DNA of 64,000 bases. Source: an uncultured Acidobacteriota bacterium (GTDB lineage Bacteria; Acidobacteriota; UBA6911; CAINFC01). The notes under the pieces were generated by a model. The model was given only the letters and a program-made list of their open reading frames with translations, was not told the DNA's origin and ran no database searches. Positions 49,314-58,402 of this stretch are shown piece by piece. The translations under genes were made by a program, and so were the position numbers. The stretch spans positions 50,257 through 114,256 of the forward strand of contig CAINFC010000275.1 in the NCBI GenBank assembly GCA_903847975.1, read 5' to 3'. Each line of letters begins with the position of its first letter. Position 1 is the first letter of the stretch.

Positions 49314-51899
49314 GTGCAACCGAAAAAAATTCATAGCGTCCTCTTTTTTGCGGTTCTGGCAGTATTCCCTTCTGCCTCCATTTCCGCCAACAGCCACAAG
49401 GTTACTGATTTCGGGGCTGTCGGAGACGGTGTCACTTTAAACACCCGGGCCATCCAGGAGGCGGTGGACCAGGTTTCACGGAAGGGAGGGGGTACGGTTT
49501 ACTTCCCGCCGGGCGTCTATCTTTCCGGAACCGTTTACCTGCGGGATCACATCTGCTTGAACCTGGAATCCGGGGCCGTCCTGCTGGGTAGCCGCAACGT
49601 CCAGGACTATCCCTTGAACATCAGCCGGTATGCATCCGGATCGGACCGCTATGTTGCCCGGGCCCTGCTGTGGGGGGAAGAGCTGCACGACATTACCCTC
49701 ACCGGGAAGGGGACCATCGACGGGCAGGGCGCCTTCTTTGCTGCGAACCGGCCGGCTACGAAGGAGTATCAGGACCTCCTGCGCGCCTTCCCGGACCCGC
49801 GGCGCTTCCCGGTGGAGGCGCACTACATCAATCGTCCCTACCTCATCCGGCTCATTTCCTGCCGTAATGTCCTGGTGGAAAAGCTGTCCCTGCAAAAGCC
49901 GGCCATGTGGCTGCAGCATTACCTGAACTGCGATACGGTCACTCTGCGGGATTTGAACATATACAGCCACGGCAGCCCGAACAACGACCTGATCGACATC
50001 GACGGCTCCCGGAATGTGGTCATCAGCGGATGTATCGGGGATTCCGATGACGACGGCATCACCCTGAAGAGCACCAGTGCCGCTCCTGTCCAGAATGTGA
50101 CCATTTCCGATTGCATCATCCGGACGCGGACCAACGCCATCAAAGCCGGAACGGAATCCTCGGGCGGATTCAAGGATGTGGTCATTACCAACTGTGTTCT
50201 GAAGCCCTCCCTGACAACGAAAGGCTACTCCGGCCGTCCGGAGGGGTTGGCCGGGATCGCCCTGGAAATAGTGGATGGCGGCACCATGGATCGGGTGACC
50301 ATTTCCAACATTGCCGTGGAGGATATGGCCGCGCCGATTTTTCTCCGGCTGGGGAACCGGGCCAGGCCATACCTGACGCAGCAGGCGACTGCTCCGGTCG
50401 GCAGGCTGCGCAACGTGAAGATCAGTCACCTCACTGCCACCAACGCCGGGCGCAACGGCTGCTCCCTGCTGGGGATCAAGGATCATCCGATCGAGAACGT
50501 ATCCCTGTCGGACATTTCCATTCATTTTGACGGAGGCGGGACCCGGGCGCAGGCGGAAGCGGAGTACCCCGAAAAAGACGCGGAATACCCGGAGAGCACC
50601 CGGTATGGGGATCTGCCGGCCTACGGTTTTTTCTGCCGGCACGTGGACGGCCTTTCCTTTCGCGACGTCCGTCTGTCCTATGAGGCGCCGGAGGAGCGCC
50701 CCCCCTTCCTCTTCGAAGATGTGAAAAATCTGTCCCTGTTTCATGTCGAGGGGCAGGTTTCCGCGGCGGCCAGGGCGATGCTGATCCTGCGCGACAGCCA
50801 TGACGTCTTTATCAGTGAGTCCTTCCTTCCGGAGATGAATTCCTTTTTGAGCCTGGAAAAAAAATCCGGGAGGATCCGGGTGCTGGGAAACGATTTCAGC
50901 CGTGTCCGGCAGCCTTTCGTTCTGGACGAAACGGTAACCATGTCCGCCCTGGAAGCGGTGTACAACCTTCCTGCGGATCGGAGCCTTTTTTCCCTTTTGC
51001 AGCCTTCGGTTTCCAGGGATCAGGACGGGCGGTTGACCATGCGCTCCTTTACCCCCGGCGGAAGTATCCACTACACCCTGGACGGGAGCGAAGTGACCCG
51101 AACGTCTCCTTCCTATACGCAGCCCCTGGTTCAGGTCGGGCCTTGTCGCGTAAAAGCAAAGGTCTATCGGGCCGAACAGGAGAGCGACGTCGCCTCGCTG
51201 GTTTTGCCTGCGCTGCAGGTGAGGAAGCCGGAAATCCTGCCGGCCAACTCTTTTTTCAAGGATACCATTTCCGTTGTCCTGCAGAGCCGGACCCCGGGAG
51301 CGGAAATCCGGTATGCAACCGAAGAATCCGCGCCGGTGGAGCGGGGGACGGTTTACACCGGGCCTTTCCAGCTGAAGCAGAGCGCCGTGGTTCGGGCTCA
51401 GGCCTTCCAGCAGGGGTTGCAGCCCAGTGAAATCGCGGTCTCCCGTTTTGAGTCTCTCCCGGAAAAGTCCGGGGTATTTTATAAATGTTATCCGGGGGAA
51501 TGGGACCGGCTGCCGAACCTGGCGGAAATGAAGCCCGGCAAAACGGGATGGACCCGACAATTCCGCCTGGACGACCTGGAAATGCCCAGGGAAAATTACG
51601 CCCTGTGGATGGCGGGGGTTCTGCAGGTCGGGAAATCGGGGCAATATACCATTTACTGTGAGTCCAATGACGGCAGCCAGCTGTACCTGGATCATGCGCT
51701 GCTCATCGATAATGACGGGGCGCATGGTTTGACGGAAGTCTCGAAGGAAATCTTTCTGCGGGAGGGTTTTCACGCCATGGAAGTACGGTTTTTTCAGATG
51801 GGAGGGTCGCAGGGCCTGAAAATTTCCTGGAAGGGCGGCGACTTTGAAAAAACGGAAATATCGGCGGAATCCCTGCAGGGAGCACCCGGAAAGCCATAA
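49314..51899 (+). CDS. Exported GH28 polygalacturonase-type enzyme with chitobiase-C and PA14 modules
   Basis: 861 residues from a GTG at 49314, chosen for AAGGAG ten bases upstream and a signal peptide (about 1-25, ending SASISA). The right-handed beta-helix domain (about 28-470) begins VTDFGAVGDGVTLNTRAIQEA and carries the GH28 acid pairs in GSPNNDLIDIDGS (about 221) and GDSDDDGITLKS (about 243). Two chitobiase-C-type beta modules follow (about 575-640 and 640-705), the first with GGSIHYTLDGSEVT. A PA14 module covers about 717-855 with GQYTIYCESNDGSQLYLD. It should cut pectin-like or related galacturonans outside the cell. It opens the polysaccharide cluster with the TonB receptor and heparinase. 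Confidence 0.88.
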   Translation: MQPKKIHSVLFFAVLAVFPSASISANSHKVTDFGAVGDGVTLNTRAIQEAVDQVSRKGGGTVYFPPGVYLSGTVYLRDHICLNLESGAVLLGSRNVQDYPLNISRYASGSDRYVARALLWGEELHDITLTGKGTIDGQGAFFAANRPATKEYQDLLRAFPDPRRFPVEAHYINRPYLIRLISCRNVLVEKLSLQKPAMWLQHYLNCDTVTLRDLNIYSHGSPNNDLIDIDGSRNVVISGCIGDSDDDGITLKSTSAAPVQNVTISDCIIRTRTNAIKAGTESSGGFKDVVITNCVLKPSLTTKGYSGRPEGLAGIALEIVDGGTMDRVTISNIAVEDMAAPIFLRLGNRARPYLTQQATAPVGRLRNVKISHLTATNAGRNGCSLLGIKDHPIENVSLSDISIHFDGGGTRAQAEAEYPEKDAEYPESTRYGDLPAYGFFCRHVDGLSFRDVRLSYEAPEERPPFLFEDVKNLSLFHVEGQVSAAARAMLILRDSHDVFISESFLPEMNSFLSLEKKSGRIRVLGNDFSRVRQPFVLDETVTMSALEAVYNLPADRSLFSLLQPSVSRDQDGRLTMRSFTPGGSIHYTLDGSEVTRTSPSYTQPLVQVGPCRVKAKVYRAEQESDVASLVLPALQVRKPEILPANSFFKDTISVVLQSRTPGAEIRYATEESAPVERGTVYTGPFQLKQSAVVRAQAFQQGLQPSEIAVSRFESLPEKSGVFYKCYPGEWDRLPNLAEMKPGKTGWTRQFRLDDLEMPRENYALWMAGVLQVGKSGQYTIYCESNDGSQLYLDHALLIDNDGAHGLTEVSKEIFLREGFHAMEVRFFQMGGSQGLKISWKGGDFEKTEISAESLQGAPGKP

Positions 51900-52414
51900 T
51901 TCCCGGCGGACTTGCCTCTGCAGAAAAACGGCTGTCCCCCATCCCGCTTCCTTTCTCCTGACAAGCCGGTAAAAAGTCTCATTACCTGGCGGCAAGCCCT
52001 TCCGCCTTTTTTCCCGCTCTTCCTTTCTTCCTGTAAGCCCTTTTTTTCACAGGAAGACGGGAAGATCAGGAAGGAAGGAAGGAAGAAAGAAGCTATCCGT
52101 GTATTTCGGAAGGGAGGAGAGACTTTTAACGAACTCGTCACAAAGGACGGGACGGCCGAACGTCCGGTTCTTCCCGGCTTCCTGCGAGAGGATCGGGCCC
52201 ACCGAAAGCAAGTTAGAGCGGGCCGAAAAATGAAAGCGTATGCCGCAGGGGAAGGGCTGCTTTTTCCGCTTGATTTTGTCCGGAACGGGCCGTATACTTG
52301 GCTTGTTGCCAAGAAGTAGTTCGGTATGGAAAAGTGATTCTCCTATCTATTCCGGTCACCATCCATATTCATTTTCATTCGTTCCGATTGTTACTCGTCT
52401 TTGGAGGGTTTCTG
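51900..52414. other. 515-base intergenic region with repeat R1c
   Basis: Holds R1c (51992-52115) and a leader sequence to the TonB receptor. An open frame of about 135 codons (51912-52319) crosses the repeat, with low-complexity Lys/Arg/Glu content and no ribosome site, so it is not called a gene. A promoter for the receptor gene probably lies after the repeat, but none is clear. Confidence 0.6.
51992..52115. repeat. Intergenic palindromic repeat R1, copy c
   Basis: Nearly identical to copy b (8190-8311): CTCTTCCTTTCTTCCTGT and TTCACAGGAAGACGGGAAG, then the extended AAGGAAGG tract with one extra GGAA, then AGCTATCCGTGTATTTC. It lies 92 bases after the GH28 stop and 300 bases before the receptor start. 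Confidence 0.85.
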
Positions 52415-55400
52415 ATGATCACCAGCAGCAGTGCGCCATTGCGAAAAAAACTGTTTTTCCTCACTCTTTTGGCGGTCCTGGGGTTGATGCCTGCCGGACT
52501 GTTTGCCCAGAGCGGTGCGGGTTCGATACAGGGCACGGTTCAGGATGCGACCGCCGCGGTCATTCCCAACTGTTCCATTCATGTTGTCAACAAAGCCACC
52601 AATGTTTCCACGGACACTACCTCCAATTCGAGTGGCTTTTACTCCGTTCCGGGGTTGTTTGCCGGAACCTACATCCTTACCTACAGCGCACCGGGTATGA
52701 AGACCCAGGAGAACGTGGTGACCCTGCAGAACGCCCAGGTGGCGGTGATGAACGTCCAGCTGATCATCGGGGAGGTGTCCGAAAAAGTGGTGGTGACCGG
52801 CGAAACGCTGCAGCTGGCCACCTACGACAGCGGGACGGTCAGCACGCAGCTGGACACCAACCGCATCGATCAGCTGCCCCAGAACGGCCGCAACCTGCTC
52901 GGGCTGGCGCAGGCCACCGTGCCGGGCCTGGAGGCCAACGGAACCCGCGCCAACGGGCTCATGCAGGAGGGCATGGAATATTCGCAGGACGGGGCTCCCA
53001 TGACCAACCGCAACTTCGGCGGCGAAGCGAACACCGCCCAATCCACGCTGCCCGATCCCGATGCCGTCCAGGAAGCCAAGTTCGAGACCCTCAACTCCAG
53101 CGCCCAGTTTGCCACGCCGGCCACGGTGATCCTGACCACCAAGTCGGGCACCAACACCTTCCACGGCACGCTATTCGAAACCGCCCGCAACAACTATTTC
53201 GGCATCGCCAAGGCGCGGCAAAATCCGGCCACCTTTGCCGCCCCGCACCTGGTGCGCAACGAATTCGGCGGGTCGGTCGGAGGGCCGATTTTTATTCCCA
53301 AACTTTACAACGGACGGAACAAGTCCTTCTTCTTCTTTGCCTACGAACGGTTTTCTCTGCGCCAGGCATCCAACCAGCTGGTCACCGTGCCGACGGTAGC
53401 CATGCGCAACGGCGACTTCAGCGGCCTGGTGAACAGCGCCGGTATTCTGCAGCAGCTCTACGACCCGATGACCACCCAGGGCGCCGCCGACAATTATGCG
53501 CGCCTGCCCTTCGTCAACAACCAGATTCCGATGACCCGCATCAGCCCGCTGGCCAAAACCTTATATGCAGCCACGCCCCTGCCGCAGACCGCCGACAATC
53601 CGCTGATCAACTCCAACTTCAACGCGGTGAACAACATCACCCAGACCGTGCCGAATATCACCTTCCGGGTCGATCATGCCTTCAACGAAAGCAACCGGGC
53701 CTATATCCGCTTCACGGACATCAACCAGGACCAGCAGGCGCTGCGCAACTATCCGGCCAATTCCCCGGCCAATGTGGAAGGGGGCGGATTGCCGGCGGGC
53801 GCCACCGGCTACCAGCGGATCCCCGTCCGGACCATTAGCGGAGCGATCGGCTATTCCAAGGTCTTCTCCTCCACCTTTTTCTCCGAAACCATCTATAGCA
53901 TGCAGTGGCAGAGGATGTATGTGGAGGGGAATCAGGCCTCCCAGGCCAATTACGAAAAGCAGCTGGGCCTGCCGAATAACTTCGGCCAGACCGGCTTCCC
54001 CTCCATCGGCCCTAATTTGCTGATGCCCTACGGCGGATCGCAGTGGAACTACGGCATGAGCCAGCGCCTGACCACCATCGACGAGAATCTGAATAAAATC
54101 TGGGGCAAGCACCAGTTCGCCTTCGGCGGCCGGTGGAGGCACGAGAAGTTCGGATATCTTTCCGACCGTTCGCCCGACACCATCGCCTTCACCAACCTGG
54201 CCACGGCCCTTTACGATCCGGCCACCAAGGCCAACTACGGCGCCAAGGCCTATACCGGCTACCAGGATGCGGATTTCTTCCTGGGAGCGGCCAGCTCCTA
54301 CAGCCAGCAAAAGAATGCGCCTTTCAACGACTGCAGCCTGGAGGAGTTCGGTCTCTACCTGCAGGACAACTGGCGGGTCACCAAGAGGCTGACCGTCAAC
54401 GCCGGACTTCGCTGGGAGGGGCACCCTGCGCCCCGCGCCCGGAACGACTACCTGGAGACTTTTGACCTGAAGAACAACGCCATCGCTCTTCCGAAGCCGA
54501 TCGATTACTACATTCAAAATGGTCTGACCACCCAGGCCATCGTCACCAACCTGACCAACCTGGGGGTCAAGTTCGAAAGCATGCAGCAGGGCGGCCTTCC
54601 GGAGCGCGGATTTTACGGCAGCTACGACAATTTTCTAGCCCGGCTTGGCTTTGCCTACTCGCCTTCTTTCGGCCGCAGCGGAATGGTGATCCGCGGAGGG
54701 TACGGCGAGTATATCTACCCCGTTCCGGTCCGCAACTCCATCCGCTATCTGACCGCAGGCTACCCGTTTACCGCCGGCTACTCGCAAAGCTATACCTCGG
54801 GATCCTATTCGCCGGACGGCCTGAACAATTTATTGCTCCGTGCGCCGCAGACCGTGGTGGCCGGCCTGAACAGCAAGGACGTAGTCAATACCAACTCGGT
54901 GACCGCCCTGCTTCCCGGCATCGGGATGGGCACGACGCTCAGCCCGAAATATCCGCCGGCACGGGTGCGCTCGGCGAATCTCACCCTGGAACAGCCGCTG
55001 CCCGACGGAGGCGTGGTCCGGGCCACCTACCTGTTCACCCACGGGTCCAACCTGGACCAGAACTATCAGTACAACGTCAATCCGTCCACCTACGTCTGGG
55101 AAACGAATACCGGAACCCTTCCCCCCACCGGGACCTATGCCAACACGGCCACGCGGCCCTATAACCAGACCATCTGGGGCACCAGCAATTATTCCCAGAA
55201 GACCGGCTGGTCCAACGACAGCGCCCTGCAGCTCAATTATCAAAAGCCCTTCAAGCGCGGCTACGGGTACCAGATCTTTTATGTCTACTCGCGGGCCTTC
55301 CGGGTCGGCGGAAATACCTTCCGGGACAACGTGCTTTATCCCGCGGCGGTTTATTCCAAGGGCGTTCTGCCCCAAGGCATGAACGTCGGGACGATTCTCG

Positions 55401-56140
55401 AGCCGAGCCGGGAGCTGAATCGCTACCAGAATTACAAGCTCGATACGGCCATCCCGACCCACCGCATCACCTACAATGGACTGATCGACATTCCCCTGGG
55501 CAAGGGCAAGCGATTCATGAATACCGGCAACCGGTTCTGGAACGCCCTGTTCGGCGGCTACCAGGTGGCCTTTGTGGGCAACGTGGTGTCGCAGGCCTTC
55601 CAGGTGGCTTCCTCCAACTGGGGGGGCACCAGCCCGATCAAGCTCTACAAGAATTCGGTTCCGATCACCGACTGCCGCAGCGGCGTCTGCCGCCAGGCCT
55701 ACTTGTGGTTCAACGGCTATATCTCCCCGACGGTGATCAATGCGGCCAAAAACGGAGTTTCGGGTCTGCCCTCCGACTACACACCCTATCTTGCGCCGAT
55801 TAACAATACGCCCGGCACCTCGAACTTCGGGAACAACAATGTGACCGTCACGCTCAGCAACGGCCAGCAGGTGGTCACCGGGTATTCGCCCGGTCCGTCC
55901 GGAGCTAATCCGTACTCGATGACCATCCTGCAGGGGCCGAAAAACTTCTCCACGGATATTTCCATCTACAAGGAGTTTGCCATCACCGAGAGAGCCAAGC
56001 TGCGCGTGAACCTGGACGCCTTCAACGCTTTCAATATCCAGGGCATGGTCAACCCGGACACCACCACGGGCATCCAGTCCCTGCAGACTTCCTACTGGAC
56101 ACCGCGCCAGATTCAATTGTCCATGCGCCTGTCTTTCTGA
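52415..56140 (+). CDS. TonB-dependent receptor, Oar-like with carboxypeptidase-regulatory N-terminal domain
   Basis: 1241 residues from ATG 52415 (GGAGG upstream). Signal peptide about 1-30. CarboxypepD_reg-like beta-sandwich about 36-115 (SIQGTVQDATAAVIPN, GFYSVPGLFAGTYILTYSAP). Plug about 120-245 (VVTGETLQL, LDTNRIDQLPQNGRNLLGLA, FGGSVGGPIF). A 22-strand-type barrel follows, from AQFATPATVILTTKSGTNTF to the final QIQLSMRLSF. Receptors of this architecture are abundant in Acidobacteriota and act in TonB-energised uptake of large substrates. No SusD partner is adjacent. Neighbouring GH28 and heparinase genes suggest an oligosaccharide from a uronic-acid-rich polymer as its substrate. Confidence 0.92.
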   Translation: MITSSSAPLRKKLFFLTLLAVLGLMPAGLFAQSGAGSIQGTVQDATAAVIPNCSIHVVNKATNVSTDTTSNSSGFYSVPGLFAGTYILTYSAPGMKTQENVVTLQNAQVAVMNVQLIIGEVSEKVVVTGETLQLATYDSGTVSTQLDTNRIDQLPQNGRNLLGLAQATVPGLEANGTRANGLMQEGMEYSQDGAPMTNRNFGGEANTAQSTLPDPDAVQEAKFETLNSSAQFATPATVILTTKSGTNTFHGTLFETARNNYFGIAKARQNPATFAAPHLVRNEFGGSVGGPIFIPKLYNGRNKSFFFFAYERFSLRQASNQLVTVPTVAMRNGDFSGLVNSAGILQQLYDPMTTQGAADNYARLPFVNNQIPMTRISPLAKTLYAATPLPQTADNPLINSNFNAVNNITQTVPNITFRVDHAFNESNRAYIRFTDINQDQQALRNYPANSPANVEGGGLPAGATGYQRIPVRTISGAIGYSKVFSSTFFSETIYSMQWQRMYVEGNQASQANYEKQLGLPNNFGQTGFPSIGPNLLMPYGGSQWNYGMSQRLTTIDENLNKIWGKHQFAFGGRWRHEKFGYLSDRSPDTIAFTNLATALYDPATKANYGAKAYTGYQDADFFLGAASSYSQQKNAPFNDCSLEEFGLYLQDNWRVTKRLTVNAGLRWEGHPAPRARNDYLETFDLKNNAIALPKPIDYYIQNGLTTQAIVTNLTNLGVKFESMQQGGLPERGFYGSYDNFLARLGFAYSPSFGRSGMVIRGGYGEYIYPVPVRNSIRYLTAGYPFTAGYSQSYTSGSYSPDGLNNLLLRAPQTVVAGLNSKDVVNTNSVTALLPGIGMGTTLSPKYPPARVRSANLTLEQPLPDGGVVRATYLFTHGSNLDQNYQYNVNPSTYVWETNTGTLPPTGTYANTATRPYNQTIWGTSNYSQKTGWSNDSALQLNYQKPFKRGYGYQIFYVYSRAFRVGGNTFRDNVLYPAAVYSKGVLPQGMNVGTILEPSRELNRYQNYKLDTAIPTHRITYNGLIDIPLGKGKRFMNTGNRFWNALFGGYQVAFVGNVVSQAFQVASSNWGGTSPIKLYKNSVPITDCRSGVCRQAYLWFNGYISPTVINAAKNGVSGLPSDYTPYLAPINNTPGTSNFGNNNVTVTLSNGQQVVTGYSPGPSGANPYSMTILQGPKNFSTDISIYKEFAITERAKLRVNLDAFNAFNIQGMVNPDTTTGIQSLQTSYWTPRQIQLSMRLSF

Positions 56141-56216
56141 TCGGCAGGCGGTCCAGAAGGAGAATGAAAAGTCTGCGAAACAACCAAGAGTAGGCTCACA
56201 GGTAAGAATCAAGTTT

Positions 56217-56290
56217 AGAGTACAGCCTTCAGGCTGCGCGTTACGACTGGATTTCGGCTTGTACCATGCAATCTGAGGCTTGTACTCTGA
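56217..56290. repeat. Dispersed repeat R4, copy b
   Basis: AGAGTACAGCCTTCAGGCTGC at the left and GAGGCTTGTACTCTGAACGG at the right. The ends pair as in copy a at 46628-46700. It ends just before the ribosome site of the heparinase gene. Confidence 0.55.
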
Positions 56291-56314
56291 ACGGAATCGA
56301 AGGGAGTTTTTTTT

Positions 56315-58309
56315 ATGTTCAGGGCAAGCACTCGTTCGCTCCTCGTGTTGTTGTTCGGCCTACTGGCCGCGGTTCCTGGCTTCATGGCTTTCGGGCAGAC
56401 GGCCCCTCCGGAGGGCTTCCCGCTGGCCGATGCCTACCCGCTGCAAACCCTCGGATCGTCGCTCCTGCCGGCGCGGGAATGGCGCCCCTTTCCTCCGATT
56501 TCGGATCGGGCCGCCTGGCAGGCTCTGCCGCAAGCGGAGCGGGGCCGGCTGATCTCCCTGGGCGAAGAGGCTCAGAAAACGCCGCTGCCCGCTCTGAGCG
56601 CCACCTTTTACCTGGAGTACCAGCGCAACGGCAACCGCAGCCGTTTCGAGGAAGCCCGCTCGCGCCGCCGCCATTGGCTGCACCAGCTGGTGATGGCGGA
56701 GTGCGCCGAGGATCGCGGCCGTTTTCTGGACGCCATCAGCGATGCCCTCTGGCTGATCTGCGAAGAATCGAGCTGGTGCATACCGGCGCACATTTCTCCG
56801 CAGAAGGCCGGGGTCGGACTGCCTGATACCACGGAGCCGATCGTCGATCTTTTTGCCGCGGAAACGGCGTCCTCTGTTTCCTGGATGGTCTACCTGCTGG
56901 AAGACCGGCTGGATAAGGTGTCTCCGCTGCTGCGCCCCCGGGCGGTGCGCGAGGTGCGGCAGCGCGTTCTGGCGCCCTACATGGCCCGCGAGGATTTCGG
57001 CTGGATGGGATTCACTTCCAAAAGCCGGCCCAACAATTGGAACCCCTGGATCAATTCCAACATCCTGGCCGCCGGTCTGATCCTGGAGCAGGAACCGGCG
57101 GTCCGCGCCGCACTGGTCTACAAAGTGCTGCGCAGCCTGGATCGTTTTACGGTGCCTTATCCGCGCGACGGCTCCTGCGACGAGGGGCCCGGATACTGGA
57201 GCCGGGCCGGGGCCAGCCTGTACGAATGCCTGTTCTGGCTCCACAGCGCCAGCGCCGGGAAAATCGATGTTTTCCAGCGGCCGCTGGTCGGAGAGATCGG
57301 GCGGTTTATCTATCGGGCGCATATTGCCGGACCCTGGTTTGTGGATGTAGGCGATTGCAGTGCCCGGATGGGGATTGCCGAAGGCCTTACTTTCCGCTTC
57401 GGCAAGGCGGTCGGGGATGCGCCCATGCAGCAGATGGCCGCGGCCATGGCCCGGGGAACGGAACTTAGCGATTCCGACGGTTCGATCGGCCGGTGGCTGC
57501 CAAATCTTTTCGGGTGGTCGGAGCTGAAAGCCTATCCGGCCGAGAACCCGCCCCATGTCCGGGATGTCTGGCTGCCCAGCGAGGACATGCAGATGATGGC
57601 CGCCCGGGATAAGGAGGGGTCCACCCGCGGGCTTTTCGTGGCCGCCTGGGGGGCGCACAACGCCCAGAGCCACAATCACAACGATGTCGGCAATGTGGTC
57701 GTCTTCCTGGACGGCCAGCCCCTGATTATCGATCCGGGAGCTCCCACCTACACCGCCCAGACATTCAGCAGCCGGCGCTATGAAATCTGGGCCATGCAGT
57801 CGGCCTATCACTGCCTGCCCCTCATCAACGGCGTGCAGCAGAAGAACGGGCGCGAATTTGCCGCACGCGATGCCCGTTACTCGGCCGACGAACAGGCGGC
57901 CGAGCTGCAGATGGAGCTGGCCGGCGCCTGGCCGGCTTCGGCGGGGGTGACCTCCTGGCAGCGGACCGTCCGGCTGGTGCGCGGGAGGGAAGTGATCCTG
58001 GAGGAGCGGTATCAGCTGGGAAAGCCGTCCGCCGATGTGGTCCTCAACCTGATGCTGGCCGCCGAGCCCAAAACGACTGCCCCCGGCCAGGTACAGCTGC
58101 AGGCGCTTGCCGGCGAAGCGAAAAGTGCCCCGGGTGCGATTCTCGCTTTTGATGCCGAAACCTGGCAGCCGACGGTCGAGAAAATCGAGCTGGCCGACGG
58201 CCGGTTATCGGCCGTCTGGGGCCCGCAGCTGTATCGCCTGCAATTCAAGCGGAAACAGGCCGCGGCGAGCGGCGTCTCGCGGCTGGTCCTCCGGCCTCAA
58301 AATCCGTAG
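56315..58309 (+). CDS. Exported heparinase II/III-type polysaccharide lyase
   Basis: 664 residues, GGGAG eight bases before the ATG. Signal peptide about 1-27. An (alpha/alpha) toroid covers about 85-400 with NNWNPWINSNILAAGLILEQ, WINSN and DEGPGYWSRAGASLYECLF, a tyrosine-rich catalytic segment. A beta-sandwich (about 430-660) has SHNHNDVGNVVVFLDGQPLI (metal-contacting His in the double HN) and IDPGAPTYT. This is the heparinase II/III architecture (PL8/12/15/17/21-like). Substrate likely an acidic polysaccharide cleaved by beta-elimination. Third member of the GH28-receptor-lyase cluster. Confidence 0.88.
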   Translation: MFRASTRSLLVLLFGLLAAVPGFMAFGQTAPPEGFPLADAYPLQTLGSSLLPAREWRPFPPISDRAAWQALPQAERGRLISLGEEAQKTPLPALSATFYLEYQRNGNRSRFEEARSRRRHWLHQLVMAECAEDRGRFLDAISDALWLICEESSWCIPAHISPQKAGVGLPDTTEPIVDLFAAETASSVSWMVYLLEDRLDKVSPLLRPRAVREVRQRVLAPYMAREDFGWMGFTSKSRPNNWNPWINSNILAAGLILEQEPAVRAALVYKVLRSLDRFTVPYPRDGSCDEGPGYWSRAGASLYECLFWLHSASAGKIDVFQRPLVGEIGRFIYRAHIAGPWFVDVGDCSARMGIAEGLTFRFGKAVGDAPMQQMAAAMARGTELSDSDGSIGRWLPNLFGWSELKAYPAENPPHVRDVWLPSEDMQMMAARDKEGSTRGLFVAAWGAHNAQSHNHNDVGNVVVFLDGQPLIIDPGAPTYTAQTFSSRRYEIWAMQSAYHCLPLINGVQQKNGREFAARDARYSADEQAAELQMELAGAWPASAGVTSWQRTVRLVRGREVILEERYQLGKPSADVVLNLMLAAEPKTTAPGQVQLQALAGEAKSAPGAILAFDAETWQPTVEKIELADGRLSAVWGPQLYRLQFKRKQAAASGVSRLVLRPQNP

Positions 58310-58402
58310 CCGCATAAAACGAGGAAAGAAAGAGGGAACCGATGTTCCGACCGCCACGGAAAAAAGTGGGTGTCCCTCCTCTCCCCCTCCTCTCCGATCC
58401 TT

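Noticed and set aside
51912..52319. Open frame of 135 codons spanning repeat R1c
   Set aside because: It runs through the repeat, has low-complexity Lys/Arg/Glu sequence, and no ribosome site.
58310..58402. GGAAAGAAAG/CTTTCTTTCC inverted sequences as a terminator
   Set aside because: The arms are about 90 bases apart and one lies in the end of the acylase gene, so they are unlikely to act as a hairpin terminator.
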